Of a DNA stretch of 64,000 bases, positions 26,953 to 36,246 are shown piece after piece. The position numbers and the translations under genes are program-made. Positions within the stretch are counted from its first letter, which is position 1, and each line of letters begins with the position of its first letter. The DNA is from Lachnospiraceae bacterium (GTDB lineage Bacteria; Bacillota; Clostridia; Lachnospirales; Lachnospiraceae). The stretch covers positions 43,487 to 107,486 of the forward strand of contig JAFUNC010000018.1 in the NCBI GenBank assembly GCA_017473115.1. The letters are read 5' to 3'. Below the pieces are notes generated by a model. That model saw only the letters and a program-made list of their open reading frames with translations. It searched no databases and was not told the origin of the DNA.

Positions 26953-28302
26953 TTATAACATCGTATTCTGAATCAAACTTGCAAGTTTCTTCGCTTCTGC
27001 TTCTATCATTGCCTGATCCTTACCTTCAATCATAACGCGAACCTTCGGTTCCGTTCCGGAAGGACGAATCAATACTCTTCCCTCACCTGCAAACTTTGCA
27101 TTTAATTCTTCAATAGCCGCTGCAATTTCAGGATATTCCATATAACGTTCTTTTTTATGGTTTGGCACTTTAGCATTTACCAATGCCTGAGGCAATACTT
27201 CCATAACAGATGCCAGTTCAGACAACGGCTTACCGGTTTTTACCAAAACTTCTAATAGAAGCAATGCACTTAACAAACCATCTCCTGTAGTATTACGATC
27301 CAACATAATAATATGTCCGGACTGTTCTCCACCTAAATTAGCTCCGACTTCCTGCATACGCTCCAATACATAACGGTCACCCACTTTGGTCTGTTCCAAA
27401 GTAATACCTTCCCGTTGTGCCATCAGAGTCATACCCAGATTACTCATAACAGTAACAACAATCATATCCTTTTTCAAGGTTCCCTGCTGCTTCATAAAAT
27501 TACCGATGATTGACATGATTTGGTCACCGTCTACCAGTTTACCATTCTCATCTACCGCCAACATTCTGTCAGCATCACCATCAAAAGCAATACCCAAATT
27601 TGCTTTTTCGTAAACTACTCTTGCACAAAGTTCCTGCATATGGGTGGAACCGCAATTTGCATTGATGTTTGTTCCATCCGGCATATTATGAATGGCAACA
27701 ACATTTGCACCAAGTTCTTTCAGCGCTTCTACGGAAGTATAATAGGATGCACCCTCTGCACAATCCACTACAATTTTCATTCCGCTTAAATCTACATTTA
27801 CAGACCTGATAGAATGGTTGATATATTCCTCACAGGCGTCAGTACGATATTTAATCTTACCAACCCCGGAGCCCGTCGGGAATTGTACACCATCCATATC
27901 ACTATTAATCAATGCCTCAATTTCATCTTCCATTGCATCCGGAAGTTTATATCCGTTTCCGTCAAAAAACTTAATTCCGTTAAATTCTACGGGATTATGT
28001 GATGCTGAAATAACAACACCTGCATCCACCTTATACTTTCTTGTAAGGTATGCAACCGCCGGTGTAGGAACAACTCCTACATACACGGCATTGGCTCCCA
28101 CGGAACAAACTCCTGCCATTAGAGCATTCGCTAACATATCTCCTGAAATTCGGGTATCACACCCCACCATAATGGTTGGCTTATGATTGGTTTCTTTGGT
28201 TAAAACGTAAGCGCCGGCCTGCCCTAACTGCATTGCCAAAAGCGGTGTTAATTCTTCATTTGCCACTCCTCTTACGCCATCTGTTCCAAATAATCTTGCC
28301 AT
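26953..28302 (-). CDS. glmM: Phosphoglucosamine mutase
   Basis: Converts glucosamine-6-phosphate to glucosamine-1-phosphate for UDP-GlcNAc and cell-wall synthesis. The 449-aa protein begins MARLFGTDGVRGVAN. The phosphoserine loop GVVISASHNPVEFNG is near residue 95, the metal loop AFDGDADRMLAVD near 240, and the phosphate-binding RPSGTEPKVRVMIEG near 410. It follows cdaA-cdaR, the conserved Firmicutes arrangement in which GlmM also restrains the diadenylate cyclase. Confidence 0.97.
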   Translation of the reverse strand: MARLFGTDGVRGVANEELTPLLAMQLGQAGAYVLTKETNHKPTIMVGCDTRISGDMLANALMAGVCSVGANAVYVGVVPTPAVAYLTRKYKVDAGVVISASHNPVEFNGIKFFDGNGYKLPDAMEDEIEALINSDMDGVQFPTGSGVGKIKYRTDACEEYINHSIRSVNVDLSGMKIVVDCAEGASYYTSVEALKELGANVVAIHNMPDGTNINANCGSTHMQELCARVVYEKANLGIAFDGDADRMLAVDENGKLVDGDQIMSIIGNFMKQQGTLKKDMIVVTVMSNLGMTLMAQREGITLEQTKVGDRYVLERMQEVGANLGGEQSGHIIMLDRNTTGDGLLSALLLLEVLVKTGKPLSELASVMEVLPQALVNAKVPNHKKERYMEYPEIAAAIEELNAKFAGEGRVLIRPSGTEPKVRVMIEGKDQAMIEAEAKKLASLIQNTML

Positions 28303-28346
28303 TTGATTTTACCGTTCCTTCCCGTCTGATTTTGTTTCACTTTATG

Positions 28347-29630
28347 CTATTCGGAAATTCTGATTTGAATTTTGAAGTTATCCTTAATGTATGCGCCTTC
28401 CGGCAAACCAAAATCCGGTGTTATGTTATAAACTCCGGGTGACAGTTCAGTCAAACTGTTCTGAAGCATATATGCCGCCATATCCACACGGGGTTTTGCG
28501 TTATCCGCATCAAACTCTTCCAATACACTGGCCAGACCATATACTTTCAAAATCGTTTCCTGATTCGTCAGATAATTACCATCTGCCAAAACATCTGCAT
28601 AATAACCCTCCGGCAGATTTTCTACCGTAACCTCACTTTTGCTAAAGGAAATCGTTACAAAGGTTTCCTTTTGTACTTCAACATTAATCTTTGTAAAACC
28701 ATTCATATTATCTTCTACAAAAATAACATTACCCGGAAGATAATCCTGCAGTTTGATACGTACTTCTAAACTGTTCTGCAATCCTTCTACGTTTAAAGCG
28801 CTCTCAGGAATAACAATACTGTTGACTTCATCCAAAACTGTCTTTCGACCTGCAATCAATACTGTCTGCACATCAGATTCAACCACACCGGTTAATGCAT
28901 AACCTTCCGCAGGCTTGCCACCGATACGGTATTCCACCGGTACTTCCTTGGTCATAAGAATCTCCTGATTAACACTTACCGTATCAATATTCATGGAAAT
29001 ACGTTCATCATTGATTTCTTTTCCCAAAGCATCATACAACTTGATGGGTACACTGGAACTGACATTTGCTTTTACACCATCCACATTAATCTGTGCCTGG
29101 GCATAACTGATTTTATTAATCAGAGATTCCGGACCCTCCAAATAAATCTGATTCATGGTTGTCGTCAAAGCACCTGTAATATATCCGTCATCCGGCTCAC
29201 CGGTAACCTTAACTTCAATTACCTTTTGAACTTTCTTCAGATCCTCAATGCTTAAACGTACGTTTTCTTTATCGCTCTTAATATCATCCAGTTCATTAGC
29301 ATATTTGTTGGAAGTAACTTCAATACTTAACGTATCCATAGACGTCAAGTCTTTCATATCTGCCACTGCAGTAATATTTTCTTTTGCAATGTCCTCTACG
29401 ATAGACCGGCGTCCTTTTACCGTTACCGTAATTTCTCCGGTATTATCCAATATATCGTAGACCTTACCCTGCGCTTCGAGTTCCTCCGCGTTCATAATCT
29501 GTACTTCAACGCCTGAAAACTGTACTGTTTTCACGGGATCATCAATATTTACAACAATCAGCCATAAAATTACAGAAAACAGGAGCGCCAGAATTTTCAG
29601 GTCAAGATTGTTCATTATTTTCTTTTTCAT
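28347..29630 (-). CDS. cdaR: CdaR, YbbR-domain regulator of diadenylate cyclase
   Basis: A 427-aa extracytoplasmic protein with one N-terminal membrane helix (about residues 10-27, NLDLKILALLFSVILWLIV). About four YbbR repeats follow, each with the PV.Y.G.P..GY-type core (VEYRIGGKPAEGYALTG near 230). In other Firmicutes it binds CdaA and tunes c-di-AMP synthesis. Its start lies inside the end of cdaA (29-base overlap), and glmM follows after 44 bases. Confidence 0.93.
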   Translation of the reverse strand: MKKKIMNNLDLKILALLFSVILWLIVVNIDDPVKTVQFSGVEVQIMNAEELEAQGKVYDILDNTGEITVTVKGRRSIVEDIAKENITAVADMKDLTSMDTLSIEVTSNKYANELDDIKSDKENVRLSIEDLKKVQKVIEVKVTGEPDDGYITGALTTTMNQIYLEGPESLINKISYAQAQINVDGVKANVSSSVPIKLYDALGKEINDERISMNIDTVSVNQEILMTKEVPVEYRIGGKPAEGYALTGVVESDVQTVLIAGRKTVLDEVNSIVIPESALNVEGLQNSLEVRIKLQDYLPGNVIFVEDNMNGFTKINVEVQKETFVTISFSKSEVTVENLPEGYYADVLADGNYLTNQETILKVYGLASVLEEFDADNAKPRVDMAAYMLQNSLTELSPGVYNITPDFGLPEGAYIKDNFKIQIRISE

Positions 29631-30513
29631 CTTTATTCTTCTTGCTCCGTCCTTTCTGCCAAAATCTGGCTTTTTTCTCTGTCTGCGGCTTATTTTGGAT
29701 AATGGCTAACTGTTCACGTAATCCATCCGCATTTAAGTTGCGATATAACTGTCCCTTATACGCCACACTTACCTTACCGGTTTCTTCCGATACGATAATT
29801 GTCATGGAATCGGTAAGTTCCGAAATACCCACACCAGCACGATGTCTGGTTCCCAAATCCTTGCTCAATGTTCTGGTATCTGTTAACGGAAGATAGCAGG
29901 TTGCCGAAACAATACGATCCTTGCGAATAATCACCGCTCCGTCATGCAACGGAGTGTTATGCTCAAAAATATTGATAAGCAACTGGCTGCTCACAATACC
30001 ATCTACTGCAATACCGGTTCTTTCATACTCGCCCAACGGAGTATTCTGCTCTACCACAATAAGGGCACCGGTACGCACCTTGCCCATTTCAAAACTTGCA
30101 TTTACAATTTCATTTAACGTTTTATCCGAAAAAGCACCTTCATTCTCTTTCACATCAAAAGGATTTAACGTAGTAAAAAAATTCTTCTGTCCGATTGTTT
30201 CAATCACACGACGAATCTCCGGCTGCAACGCAACGATAACCGCCATTGCCACAATGTATAACAGATTTTTGGCAATCCAAATAATGGTAGTCATATTAAG
30301 CATAACTGCCACGGCCAAAAAAATCAGCACTACTGCAATACCTTTTAAGAATGTCCATGCTCTGGTATTTTTAATCATAATCATGGCTTCATAAATCAAG
30401 AATGCCAAGATAAAAATTTCCAGAATATCCAAAATACCTACATGCGGAATTCGAAAAGCTGACAAATATTCACTTGTAAAATCGCCGATACGCTCCAGCA
30501 TACTACTTCCCAT
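29602..30513 (-). CDS. cdaA: Diadenylate cyclase CdaA
   Basis: A 303-aa membrane enzyme that makes c-di-AMP from two ATP. Three N-terminal membrane helices (about residues 20-90) precede the DAC domain, which has the catalytic LHDGAVIIRKDRI near 195 and the GTRHRAGVGISE motif near 225. The C-terminal tail is basic (KKARFWQKGRSKKN). First of the cdaA-cdaR-glmM trio. It begins 24 bases after a gene of unknown membrane function, so the operon may start further upstream. Confidence 0.95.
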   Translation of the reverse strand: MGSSMLERIGDFTSEYLSAFRIPHVGILDILEIFILAFLIYEAMIMIKNTRAWTFLKGIAVVLIFLAVAVMLNMTTIIWIAKNLLYIVAMAVIVALQPEIRRVIETIGQKNFFTTLNPFDVKENEGAFSDKTLNEIVNASFEMGKVRTGALIVVEQNTPLGEYERTGIAVDGIVSSQLLINIFEHNTPLHDGAVIIRKDRIVSATCYLPLTDTRTLSKDLGTRHRAGVGISELTDSMTIIVSEETGKVSVAYKGQLYRNLNADGLREQLAIIQNKPQTEKKARFWQKGRSKKNKDEKENNEQS

Positions 30514-30537
30514 CCCGCGAATTATATATCACGTTTA

Positions 30538-31866
30538 TTATTTGTTATCAATATGATAAGTTCTCTTAATTCCTTCTGTAGGATTTGCTCCTACAGTATT
30601 TCTTGTGGCTCCGGCCGCTCCCGATGCCTTATTGACCTGCGACACTGTTCTTGTCGCCGCACTTCCTACCGAACGGGTTCCCACACTGCTAGCGGTACTT
30701 CTTGTACCTGTATTCACCGAACTTCTGACAGCAGCCCCCGGCACACCTTTGACGCCGCTTCCCGTTGCACTTACTCCGGTTCTTGCTGTCGAACTCACTG
30801 TTCTTCCGGTTCTGGCAGCGGTTCTTTCGCCGGAATCACCGGTCGTTTTGGCAGTTCTTTCTCTTGCCGCTTCATTCTGTTCGCTCACAGTCCGCGCGAT
30901 TTTCTCCCGGCTCTGCTCGCGTTTTTCTGCCGTACTTGAACTTTTACCGGATACTTTCTTTACCTTTATTTCCGGAGTTGAAATGGTAATTTTAGGTACT
31001 GCTTTTACATAATAATAATATTCATCATCTTCAAACTGCACACGCTCTGTACGGGCATAATCCACGTTGAACACAAAAAACTGCAAAACTTTTACGACGC
31101 CGAAAGCAAGTGCACTGCCCAAAATCACACCGAGAATGGAAATATTGGTGGTATACATCAAATCACCGATAAGCAGAATTAAAATATCCGCAAGACCGCC
31201 CACAATAATTGCTATGGTCCACGCATAATCAATATTCATTCTGCGAACAACATATACCAATATAACAGTAACCGCAAATGCAATGACCATTACGAACATC
31301 TCTTTATTGCCGATGATACCGTCAATCAAATACTTGAATTTTGCCATCATACCATCCGCATCCAATGCAGAAAGGGCATTTGCCGACTCTTTGATATATC
31401 GCAAAATATGATATACCACTACACCGCATCCCACCGAAACCACAGATGCAGGTGTACCTACCAATCCAAGCGATAAAGGAATCGCATAGGGAATCTGAAG
31501 TACACAACAAATCGGCGTTAAAATTACCACAAATGTATCCTTCGGCGAAAAACGAAAATATAAAAGGAACATCAAAAGATAAATTACACCTACAATAATT
31601 GCGCATTCCATCGACAATGCATATACATGCAACAGAGATAAAAGTGCTCCGCAAATTATAATAAAATTAACGGGAAGAAACGAACAAAGTAACGCCAGAA
31701 TTAAAGCAATCGGAAACTTTGCCACTTTCTCCATATAACCTAAGTTTGCGTTGATAATCAAAAAAGTAATCAAAGACGCAAGGAATTTACCAATCGGTAC
31801 CAAATACACTTCGTATTTGCCGCATAGTTTTTTCAGTTGTTCTCGTATTACCAACAATTGTGTCAT
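30538..31866 (-). CDS. Unknown polytopic membrane protein with Ser/Thr/Arg-rich tail
   Basis: A 442-aa protein I do not recognise. Roughly eight hydrophobic helices lie between residues 24 and 275. A 160-residue charged, low-complexity tail follows, rich in Ser, Thr, Arg, Gly and Ala (for example RTAARTGRTVSSTARTG). The tail probably faces the cytoplasm because of its basic charge. It overlaps the preceding gene as TAATG, so the two are translationally coupled, and cdaA follows 24 bases later. A link to envelope or c-di-AMP biology is suggested only by position. Confidence 0.75.
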   Translation of the reverse strand: MTQLLVIREQLKKLCGKYEVYLVPIGKFLASLITFLIINANLGYMEKVAKFPIALILALLCSFLPVNFIIICGALLSLLHVYALSMECAIIVGVIYLLMFLLYFRFSPKDTFVVILTPICCVLQIPYAIPLSLGLVGTPASVVSVGCGVVVYHILRYIKESANALSALDADGMMAKFKYLIDGIIGNKEMFVMVIAFAVTVILVYVVRRMNIDYAWTIAIIVGGLADILILLIGDLMYTTNISILGVILGSALAFGVVKVLQFFVFNVDYARTERVQFEDDEYYYYVKAVPKITISTPEIKVKKVSGKSSSTAEKREQSREKIARTVSEQNEAARERTAKTTGDSGERTAARTGRTVSSTARTGVSATGSGVKGVPGAAVRSSVNTGTRSTASSVGTRSVGSAATRTVSQVNKASGAAGATRNTVGANPTEGIKRTYHIDNK

Positions 31867-32273
31867 TATTGCGTTTTATCCTTTCTTTCTCTTTGGTAGA
31901 GAATCTGGAGTCTCTTTAAATTATTAAAGTATACCTTCAAACGACGTTTCGCCTTCCGGTAACGAATTGCATAGATGATATAAGAAATTAATACATACAC
32001 ACCCGTAAAAATAAAATAGTACAGAATCAATTTCTTCAAATATTCCAGAATATCAATTTTATAAATATCCGATAAAAACAATTCGGAATCATACAATACG
32101 AAAAGACCTACTATCAATAAGAATGCAAGGGTTGCACTGATTACCGACTTCAGAATCTGGAGACTGATATAATCTCCCCGGAAATAAGAACCGATTTCTT
32201 CATTCTTTTTTCCTTCCTTCTGTTCGTAAGCAGCAAGTCTTGTCATTAATTTCACACGCTGTTCACTAATCAT
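31866..32273 (-). CDS. Unknown small membrane protein with two helices
   Basis: A 135-aa protein I do not recognise. A charged N-terminus (about 40 residues) is followed by two hydrophobic segments (about 45-63 and 82-106) and a very basic tail (RYRKAKRRLKVYFNNLKRL). The stop codon overlaps the start of the next membrane protein (TAATG), suggesting the pair form a complex. AGAGG precedes the ATG. It comes 38 bases after the flagellar-operon zinc protein. Confidence 0.75.
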   Translation of the reverse strand: MISEQRVKLMTRLAAYEQKEGKKNEEIGSYFRGDYISLQILKSVISATLAFLLIVGLFVLYDSELFLSDIYKIDILEYLKKLILYYFIFTGVYVLISYIIYAIRYRKAKRRLKVYFNNLKRLQILYQRERKDKTQ

Positions 32274-32311
32274 AATAACCTCTGTCTCAATTTGACTTTA
32301 TCAACCGTTTC

Positions 32312-32719
32312 CTAATCCAGATAACGCATTCTGGGATTATCCTTCGGATCCTTACGCGCAGGCGCAGGTGCTTCCAATTTCGGCTTGGTAATATTGGTAA
32401 TACCTCTTGCCAAATCAATCTTACACTTATCGCAAAAACGTCCGGTTTTAATCATGGCACCACAGCCCTCACAATTAATACCAATAGGAGAATCCTCAGC
32501 AAAAACCAAACGCTCCTGGCGAATCCACTGATTCACCTGGGTGTGGCTGACATCACACTGCTCCACAATTTCATTAATACCTGCCGTTTTGCAATCCTGT
32601 ACGAACTTCTTAACTTCTTGGAACTTTTCCTCTTCCAATTCACGACAAGCCTGACAAATAGGCACACCTGATATATAGTTAAATACCTTACCACATTTTC
32701 TGCAATTTCGTACGTCCAT
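32312..32719 (-). CDS. Flagellar operon protein, YvyF type
   Basis: A 135-aa protein of the flagellar-operon family TIGR03826. It has an N-terminal zinc knuckle (CRKCGKVF and CQAC, residues 6-22), a helix-turn-helix-like middle (IVEQCDVSHTQVNQWIRQER near 52) and a second cysteine set (CEGCGAMIKTGRFCDKCK near 83). Its job is not established. In bacilli it sits between comF and flgM. Here it directly follows comF with 33 bases between, and no flgM is next to it. Confidence 0.85.
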   Translation of the reverse strand: MDVRNCRKCGKVFNYISGVPICQACRELEEEKFQEVKKFVQDCKTAGINEIVEQCDVSHTQVNQWIRQERLVFAEDSPIGINCEGCGAMIKTGRFCDKCKIDLARGITNITKPKLEAPAPARKDPKDNPRMRYLD

Positions 32720-32752
32720 TTTTACCCTCCCAATGAATGCTTTTAAACAGCA

Positions 32753-33559
32753 CTACAAGCCCTTTCCGATTGCCAGGGCTATAAAAAATACTTTCTCTGC
32801 ACCTCCGCGCTTTAATTCTAAAGCCGCGGACTCAATGGTGTTTCCTGTAGTGAATACATCATCCACCAGTATAATCGTCTTTAATTTTACATCATTTTTG
32901 ACCATATGAAAAGCCTTTTTCATATTATTTTGTCGCGTTATGTGGTCCATTTTTTTCTGAGATGCGGTTTTTCGTACTCTGATAAGGATATCCTCCCTTA
33001 CCGGGATACCTGTCGCTCTTGAAATCTCCTTTGCCAAAAGTGCAGCCTGATTATATCCCCGGCTTCTTAATTTGGATGAATGCAAGGGAATTGGTACCAA
33101 TGCATCCCCTCCCATCCGTTTGATTGCGGGCAATAAAAACTGCCGCATCCGGCTTCCGTAAAAGGTTGCATACTCAGCCCGTCCTAAATTTTTAAAGGCA
33201 TGAATGGAATCATGGACCGATGCATATTCATATAGGGCAACACCCCATTCGAAATTTCTTCTTTTCCCGCCGCAGTCTCTGCATCTGACCTGCTCCTGCT
33301 GCTCCAAATGTTTGCTGCAGCAGACACATCGCGGTGCTTTTACCAAGCGGGGAATATCACTGCAATCTTTACAAATTAATACTTCTCTTCCCGCCAACAC
33401 CGTATCGCAAACAGGACAATGTCTGGGAAAAAAGAAATCTTTTATCGCTTCCGAATATTTATCTTTTGCAGAACGTAACTTATATTCTTTCTCTTTCGTG
33501 CAACTTCTCTTAACCGTTTTATCTTCGGTTGCTACGTTCTTACCAAAATTAATTTTCAC
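32753..33559 (-). CDS. comF: ComF family phosphoribosyltransferase-like protein
   Basis: A 268-aa ComF protein linked to late steps of DNA uptake in transformable bacteria. It has an N-terminal double zinc ribbon (CPVCDTVLAGREVLICKDC, then CVCCSKHLEQQEQVRCRDC, residues 50-100). A phosphoribosyltransferase domain follows, with the PRPP loop TIILVDDVFTTGNTIE near 230. The start is a GTG overlapping the end of recD2 by 11 bases. Competence itself cannot be inferred from this gene alone. Confidence 0.92.
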   Translation of the reverse strand: MKINFGKNVATEDKTVKRSCTKEKEYKLRSAKDKYSEAIKDFFFPRHCPVCDTVLAGREVLICKDCSDIPRLVKAPRCVCCSKHLEQQEQVRCRDCGGKRRNFEWGVALYEYASVHDSIHAFKNLGRAEYATFYGSRMRQFLLPAIKRMGGDALVPIPLHSSKLRSRGYNQAALLAKEISRATGIPVREDILIRVRKTASQKKMDHITRQNNMKKAFHMVKNDVKLKTIILVDDVFTTGNTIESAALELKRGGAEKVFFIALAIGKGL

Positions 33560-35795
33560 TCACCTCTTTGATTCTGTTCTTGAAATCCGTATATCGTTTC
33601 TGTTCATCACCTCTTGCAATCATTTGTCGCACGGTTTCCTTACTGCCGAGGATTACAACACTTTTTGACGCTCTGGTCACCGCCGTATACAAAAGATTAC
33701 GGTTAAAAAGCATCCTGGGGCCATCCAACAAAGGTAAAACCACCGCCGGATATTCACCGCCTTGGGATTTATGAATGGTAATGGCATAAGCCAGTTCCAG
33801 TTCTTCCAACTGTCCGTTTGGATATTCTACCTGCCGGTTGTCATCAAACATAACGGTAAGGCTTTTATTGTATTCATCAATTCGTTTTATTACCCCTACG
33901 TCACCGTTAAAAACACCCTTGCCCTCGTCAACCTTGATTTCATTATAGCCCCTTATAACCCATACCGCTTCATAATTGTTCTTAATCTGCATCACCTTAT
34001 CGCCCACACGGAAAATCCGTTCTCCCCTGCAGATTTCCTTTTTATTTCCGTCCGGCGGGTTTAATTTTTGCTGTAAAATAATATTCAGATTTTCCACCCC
34101 GAGATTGCCCTTGCGCATAGGCGTAAGCACCTGTATCTCATAGGGTTTTACCCCTAAAAAGCGTGGTAATTTTTCTTCGGTCAGGGATACAATTTCATTG
34201 TGGATTACCGACACATCATTTCGCTCCACACAACAGAATTCCCTGCTCTCATTGCCGAGCACCACATCCTCGCCGCGATTGATTTTATGCGCATTGATTA
34301 CGATGTCGCTTTCCAGACTTTGCCGGTATATCTTTTCTAATTTTACAACCGGATAAGCCTTGCTGTTCAATAAATCTTTTAATACATTTCCGGGGCCTAC
34401 CGAAGGAAGTTGGTCTACATCGCCGGCCATAATCAGCCTTGTTCCCGTTGCGATTGCCTTCACAAGCGCATAAAACAGTGAAATATCTACCATAGACATC
34501 TCATCAATAATGATAACGTCTGCCTCCAATGGATTATATTCATTTCGACCAAATTCCGCACGTTCTTCACCGCCTTCATCGTGTACCCCGCTTACCTCCA
34601 GCAAACGATGAATGGTTTTCGCCATATATCCCGTCGTTTCTTCCATACGCTTCGCTGCCCGTCCCGTAGGTGCCGCCAAAACGACATTGTGCTTGGTACG
34701 AACATAATACTCGATAATGGTACGCATTGTTGTGGTTTTTCCCGTACCCGGACCGCCGGTCAAAATAAAAACGCCGTTGCGGATGGCTTCCATAACCGCT
34801 TCCTTCTGCAAATCATCCAGTTCTGCCTGTCCCTCCCGCAAAATATCCTCAACACAACTGTTCACATCCTGCCGCGCTTCTTCCGACAATTCATATCCGT
34901 CGTACGCCTCCTGTAAACGTTTCATTTCTCTGGCACAGGTAAGTTCTGCATAATAAAAGTAACTCAGAAAAACCTTAACCTCTTCTTCTGTGCTTTTCAT
35001 TACAATTTTTCTATCAAACAGTAAATCCGTCAGCGCCGGCTCCAATGCATCTTTGCTTACCTCAAGAATATCAGCCGAACGCTCTAACAACTCTTTTTGC
35101 GGTAAAAAAGTATGTCCCTCCGCTGCCGCCAATTGTAAACAATATAAAATGCCGCCTTTCATGCGGTCCTCCGAATCCGCAGACATTCCCAACTTCATGG
35201 CAATTTCGTCTGCCGTCTTAAAACCGATGCCTTTCACATCTTCCGCCAATTTATACGGATTTTCCTTTAAAATGCTGTACATTGCAATTCCGTACTTCTC
35301 ATATATACGTACTGCCAGTGTATTTCCCACACCATATTCCTGCAAATAAAGCATTGCATCCCGGAGTTCTTTCTTATCAGCCATTTGTCCGGCAATTTCC
35401 CGGGCTTTATTTTCACTGATACCTTTTACCTCGGCCAACCGTTCCGGTTCTTCCTCCATAATGCGAAACGTATCCTCGCCGAATTTCTTTACAATGCGCA
35501 TGGCCAATGCCGGGCCAATGCCTTTGATAGCTCCGGAAGCGAGATACTTTTCCACGGAAATCGTATCCGGCGGCGGAAGAATTTTATAAGTCTTATACTT
35601 AATCTGAGGGCCGTAATTCGGATGCTCTACCATATCGCCATCCAATTCCACATAATCCCCTTTTTCAATTCCTTTACTCAATCCTGCACAGGTTACTTCT
35701 CCTTCATCCAGGTCTTCCGTTACAAGCACAAAAACACCATAGCCGTTTTCCTGACTTCGAAATTTGAAATTGTCAACATAGCCTTTTATAATCAT
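33549..35795 (-). CDS. recD2: RecD2-type ATP-dependent DNA helicase
   Basis: A 748-aa superfamily 1 5'-3' helicase of the RecD2/TraA type that works without RecBC. An N-terminal OB-like part (GYVDNFKFRSQENGYGVFV) and helix-hairpin-helix repeats come first. Walker A is TGGPGTGKTTTMRT near residue 345, Walker B is VIIIDEMSMVD near 430, and the C-terminal motif ELAYAITIHKSQGGEYP is near 680. I prefer the ATG at 35793-35795 after GGGAG. The longer reading runs into the upstream terminator. ComF overlaps its end. Confidence 0.94.
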   Translation of the reverse strand: MIIKGYVDNFKFRSQENGYGVFVLVTEDLDEGEVTCAGLSKGIEKGDYVELDGDMVEHPNYGPQIKYKTYKILPPPDTISVEKYLASGAIKGIGPALAMRIVKKFGEDTFRIMEEEPERLAEVKGISENKAREIAGQMADKKELRDAMLYLQEYGVGNTLAVRIYEKYGIAMYSILKENPYKLAEDVKGIGFKTADEIAMKLGMSADSEDRMKGGILYCLQLAAAEGHTFLPQKELLERSADILEVSKDALEPALTDLLFDRKIVMKSTEEEVKVFLSYFYYAELTCAREMKRLQEAYDGYELSEEARQDVNSCVEDILREGQAELDDLQKEAVMEAIRNGVFILTGGPGTGKTTTMRTIIEYYVRTKHNVVLAAPTGRAAKRMEETTGYMAKTIHRLLEVSGVHDEGGEERAEFGRNEYNPLEADVIIIDEMSMVDISLFYALVKAIATGTRLIMAGDVDQLPSVGPGNVLKDLLNSKAYPVVKLEKIYRQSLESDIVINAHKINRGEDVVLGNESREFCCVERNDVSVIHNEIVSLTEEKLPRFLGVKPYEIQVLTPMRKGNLGVENLNIILQQKLNPPDGNKKEICRGERIFRVGDKVMQIKNNYEAVWVIRGYNEIKVDEGKGVFNGDVGVIKRIDEYNKSLTVMFDDNRQVEYPNGQLEELELAYAITIHKSQGGEYPAVVLPLLDGPRMLFNRNLLYTAVTRASKSVVILGSKETVRQMIARGDEQKRYTDFKNRIKEVSEN

Positions 35796-35813
35796 CAAAA
35801 ACTCCCACAATAA

Positions 35814-35847
35814 GAAAAACAGACCTGACACCATCGGACAGGTCTGT
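35814..35847 (-). terminator. Terminator after the FlgJ-like gene
   Basis: ACAGACCTGTCC pairs imperfectly with TGTCAGGTCTGT and is followed by TTTTTC on the minus strand, 18 bases after the rod-protein stop. It closes the mreB-flgF-flgG-flgJ unit before recD2. Confidence 0.85.
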
Positions 35848-35864
35848 AAGAACTTTGTCAAAAA

Positions 35865-36218
35865 TTATACTTCGTAATTTCGTTTCATCTGTTCATACAA
35901 AGTCTGCGCAAGACCCATATTACTCTGTTCAGCAGTCTGTGCTGACACTTTCTTAATCATTTCATCTTTGTAGTAATCTACCAAGGTGGAATTAGCACTT
36001 GAGGTCAATTCCGACTCCGGTATGGTCTTCATCATTTCTTTGTACATCTGTTCCAGAAAATATGCTTCAAACTCCTTGCACACTTCCATCAATTCTTCAT
36101 CGGTTGCTTTGGAATAATCCGCACCTGACACCTTCTTGGTCAGAGCGTCCGTCTTCGCATTACCCGAAATACTTTCGGCATACTGGCTGTATGCTGATGT
36201 CAAACCGCTGATATCCAT
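35865..36218 (-). CDS. Rod-binding protein, FlgJ N-terminal type
   Basis: A 117-aa protein with the rod-binding domain of FlgJ only: EEL...CKEFEAYFLEQMYKEMMKTIPES near residues 40-70 and SNSTLVDYYKDEMIKKVSAQTAEQ. It lacks the muramidase half of proteobacterial FlgJ, as usual in Firmicutes. It probably caps or chaperones rod assembly. It comes 28 bases after flgG. Confidence 0.88.
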   Translation of the reverse strand: MDISGLTSAYSQYAESISGNAKTDALTKKVSGADYSKATDEELMEVCKEFEAYFLEQMYKEMMKTIPESELTSSANSTLVDYYKDEMIKKVSAQTAEQSNMGLAQTLYEQMKRNYEV

Positions 36219-36246
36219 TTAGCCACACACCCTTTCTAATGCACTA

